DNA from: an uncultured Ruminococcus sp.
GTDB lineage: Bacteria; Bacillota; Clostridia; Oscillospirales; Ruminococcaceae
Reading direction: 5' to 3'
NCBI GenBank assembly: GCA_946188175.1
Contig: CAMHUJ010000051.1
Span: forward strand, 1 to 8,634
Length of the DNA: 8,634 nt
Notes under the pieces: generated by a model
Databases searched by the model: none
Told to the model about the DNA's origin: nothing
Seen by the model: only the letters and a program-made list of their open reading frames with translations
Made by a program: the position numbers and the translations under genes
In this document: positions 6,601 to 8,634 of the stretch, piece by piece
How the letters are laid out: the number at the start of each line of letters is the position of its first letter
Numbering within the stretch: position 1 is the stretch's first letter

Positions 6601-6662
6601 GTTATGGTGTGCAATGTGATACTATCTTATGGGGCGCATTTCAGCATGTGCTATCCCATAAC
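6601..6662. repeat. Nested inverted repeat between two facing terminators
   Basis: TTATGGG-GCGCAT (6627-6639) can pair with ATGTGC-(TAT)-CCCATAA (6646-6661) around a six-base loop, with one G-T pair on one strand and a three-base bulge. GTTATGG at 6601-6607 is a second copy of the left arm and could pair with CCATAAC at 6656-6662 instead. There is no T run after it, so it is not a clear terminator. It might be a remnant of a small palindromic element or a structured non-coding segment. No coding potential is seen here. Confidence 0.45.
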
Positions 6663-6679
6663 GTATGTATAAACAGATG

Positions 6680-6716
6680 AAAAACACCCCCGCAGACCGG
6701 AATCTGCGGGGGTGTT
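6680..6716 (-). terminator. Intrinsic terminator of ppdK
   Basis: A perfect 14-base-pair stem, AACACCCCCGCAGA (6683-6696) with TCTGCGGGGGTGTT (6703-6716), closes a six-base loop. On the minus strand it runs into five Ts (6680-6684, two of them part of the stem). It lies 28 bases after the ppdK stop. On the plus strand no T run follows, so it acts mainly on ppdK. Confidence 0.93.
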
Positions 6717-6744
6717 GTGATTCAGTTACAGAATCGGGAATGAA

Positions 6745-8634
6745 TTACTTGCGGAGTGCAGCCTGTGCCGCAGCCAGTCTTGCGATCGGCACACGGAACG
6801 GCGAGCAGGAAACGTAATCCAGACCGATCTGGTGGCAGAACTCGACAGAGGACGGATCGCCGCCGTGCTCACCGCAGATACCGCAGTGGAGCTTCGGATT
6901 GACCGGCTTGCCCAGTTCGATTGCCATCTTCATCAGCTTGCCGACGCCGACCTGATCCAGCTTTGCGAACGGATCGTTCTCAAAGATCTTGGTGTCATAG
7001 TATGCGCCGAGGAACTTACCAGCGTCGTCACGGGAGAAGCCGAAGGTCATCTGCGTGAGGTCGTTGGTACCGAAGCAGAAGAAGTCTGCTTCCTTAGCGA
7101 TGGCATCAGCAGTCAGAGCTGCACGCGGAATCTCGATCATGGTACCGATCTCGTACTCCAGCTTTGCGCCTGCAGCAGCGATGACCTCGTCAGCGGTCTT
7201 CTTGACAACATCCTTAACGAACTTGAGCTCCTTGACTTCGCCGACCAGCGGGATCATGATCTCCGGCTTAACGGTCCAGTCAGCATGCTTCTTCTGAACG
7301 TTGATAGCAGCCTTGATGACAGCCTTGGTCTGCATTGCAGCGATCTCCGGATAGGTGACAGCCAGACGGCAGCCGCGGTGACCCATCATCGGGTTGAACT
7401 CGTGGAGAGAAGCGATGATCGCCTTGATCTGCTCAACGGTCTTGCCCTGTGCGTCAGCCAGTGCCTTGATATCAGCCTCTTCGGTCGGAACGAACTCGTG
7501 AAGCGGCGGATCCAGGAAACGAATGGTAACAGGGTTGCCCTCGAGAGCCTCATAGAGAGCCTCGAAGTCTGCCTGCTGCATCGGCTCGATCTTTGCCAGA
7601 GCTGCCTCGCGCTGCTCAACAGTATCTGCGCAGATCATCTCACGGAATGCAGCGATTCTGGACGGCTCGAAGAACATGTGCTCGGTACGGCAGAGACCGA
7701 TACCCTCTGCGCCCAGCTCTCTTGCCTTCTTTGCATCTGCCGGCGTATCAGCGTTCGTGCGGACCTTGAGCTTGCGGAACTTGTCTGCCCAGCCCATAAC
7801 TCTGCCGAACTCGCCTGCGATCTGAGCGTCAACCGTCGGGATGATGCCCTTGTAGATGTTACCGGTGGTGCCGTCGATAGAGATCGGATCGCCTTCCTTG
7901 AAGGTCTCACCTGCGAGCGTGAAGACCTTGTTTGCCTCGTCCATGTTGATCTCGGAGCAGCCGGAAACGCAGCAGGTACCCATACCGCGGGCAACAACAG
8001 CTGCGTGAGAGGTCATACCGCCGCGGACAGTCAGGATACCCTGAGATGCCTTCATACCGGTGATGTCCTCCGGAGAGGTCTCCAGACGAACGAGAACGAC
8101 CTTTTCGCCGCGGGCGTTCCATGCCTCAGCGTCATCAGCAGTAAAGACAACCTTACCGCAAGCTGCGCCGGGGGATGCACCGAGGCCCTTGCCGAGCGGC
8201 TTTGCAGCCTTCAGAGCCTTTGCATCGAACTGCGGGTGAAGCAGGGTGTCGAGGTTACGGGGATCGATCATCAGAACTGCCTCTTCCTCGGTCTTCATGC
8301 CCTCGTCAACGAGGTCACAAGCGATCTGGAGAGCTGCCGGAGCAGTTCTCTTACCGTTGCGGCACTGGAGCATGTAGAGCTTCTTGTTCTCGACAGTGAA
8401 CTCCATATCCTGCATATCATGATAGTGCTCCTCGAGGATGTTGCAGACCTTGATGAACTCTGCGTATGCATCCGGGAACTCTTCTTCCATCTGTGCGATC
8501 GGCATCGGGGTACGGACACCTGCAACGACGTCCTCGCCCTGTGCGTTCTTCAGGAACTCGCCCATGAGCTTCTTCTCACCGGTTGCCGGGTCACGGGTAA
8601 ATGCAACACCGGTACCGCAGTCATCGCCCATGTT
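6745..8634 (-). CDS. ppdK: Pyruvate, phosphate dikinase, N-terminus outside window
   Basis: Interconverts pyruvate + ATP + phosphate and PEP + AMP + pyrophosphate in the cytosol; in many anaerobes it works in glycolysis as a PPi-linked alternative to pyruvate kinase. The 629 visible residues are the C-terminal part of a protein usually about 875 long, so roughly 245 residues of the ATP-grasp domain are missing beyond the right edge. Visible parts: the end of the ATP-grasp domain with G-T-G-V-A-F-T-R (7-14) and Q-C-R-N-G-K-R-T-A (90-98); the swivelling phosphohistidine domain with G-G-M-T-S-H-A (catalytic His210, codon 8005-8007); and the PEP/pyruvate TIM barrel from about 285, with L-C-R-T-E-H-M (314-320) and the active-site Cys587 in G-I-C-G-E-H-G-G. 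Distances between His and Cys fit the family. The frame is intact. Codons favour GGT, GTT, GCT and AAG more than the neighbours, typical of an abundant protein. It is transcribed alone at this end and closed by a strong terminator. Confidence 0.97.
   Translation of the reverse strand, partial: NMGDDCGTGVAFTRDPATGEKKLMGEFLKNAQGEDVVAGVRTPMPIAQMEEEFPDAYAEFIKVCNILEEHYHDMQDMEFTVENKKLYMLQCRNGKRTAPAALQIACDLVDEGMKTEEEAVLMIDPRNLDTLLHPQFDAKALKAAKPLGKGLGASPGAACGKVVFTADDAEAWNARGEKVVLVRLETSPEDITGMKASQGILTVRGGMTSHAAVVARGMGTCCVSGCSEINMDEANKVFTLAGETFKEGDPISIDGTTGNIYKGIIPTVDAQIAGEFGRVMGWADKFRKLKVRTNADTPADAKKARELGAEGIGLCRTEHMFFEPSRIAAFREMICADTVEQREAALAKIEPMQQADFEALYEALEGNPVTIRFLDPPLHEFVPTEEADIKALADAQGKTVEQIKAIIASLHEFNPMMGHRGCRLAVTYPEIAAMQTKAVIKAAINVQKKHADWTVKPEIMIPLVGEVKELKFVKDVVKKTADEVIAAAGAKLEYEIGTMIEIPRAALTADAIAKEADFFCFGTNDLTQMTFGFSRDDAGKFLGAYYDTKIFENDPFAKLDQVGVGKLMKMAIELGKPVNPKLHCGICGEHGGDPSSVEFCHQIGLDYVSCSPFRVPIARLAAAQAALRK

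Noticed and set aside
1..8634. CRISPR array, insertion sequence, prophage or known defence island
   Set aside because: No spaced direct repeats, transposase, integrase, terminal repeats or tRNA genes are visible. The stand-alone ATPase alone is not enough to call a defence system.

Overview
The window looks like chromosomal DNA of an anaerobic, moderately GC-rich Firmicute, most likely a Clostridia/Ruminococcaceae-type gut organism. The reasons are the strong AAGGAG-type ribosome binding sites, an ABC exporter of the FtsX/MacB-permease type with no visible periplasmic partner, a membrane-anchored NodB-type polysaccharide deacetylase, and a pyruvate, phosphate dikinase with the codon bias of an abundant protein. 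The assignment is an inference from gene content and signals, not from a marker gene. I see no mobile elements, CRISPR arrays, tRNA or rRNA genes.

Layout. From 1 to about 4260 there is a minus-strand operon read from right to left: an extended -10 promoter, an 806-residue two-module FtsX-like permease, its ATPase, and a lipoprotein whose 3' end lies beyond the left edge. The lipoprotein resembles the Ntn-hydrolase/acyltransferase group (choloylglycine hydrolase or peptidase C45-like). Each downstream gene has its Shine-Dalgarno sequence overlapping the stop codon of the gene before it, so the three are probably translated as a unit. From about 4290 to 5531 there is a second minus-strand unit: a consensus-like promoter, a VOC (glyoxalase-fold) protein, an overlapping small AAA/ABC-type ATPase, and a strong intrinsic terminator. 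From 5616 to 6600 a plus-strand gene for a NodB-type deacetylase is driven divergently by a promoter with perfect consensus hexamers (TTGACA-17-TATAAT) and closed by a terminator. From 6680 to the right edge is the 3' three quarters of ppdK on the minus strand, with its own terminator facing the deacetylase terminator.

How they may work together. The permease and ATPase are a plausible exporter or lipid-extracting machine, and the tethered Ntn-hydrolase-like lipoprotein would sit on the outer face of the same membrane, which suggests that it processes or detoxifies an amide-bonded substrate connected with the transporter. The VOC and ATPase genes share a transcript but have no obvious joint pathway. 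The deacetylase acts on cell-wall or other surface polysaccharide, and ppdK is central carbon metabolism. The part most worth a second look is the transporter plus Ntn-hydrolase lipoprotein operon. The rest is ordinary chromosome with unusually clean regulatory signals.
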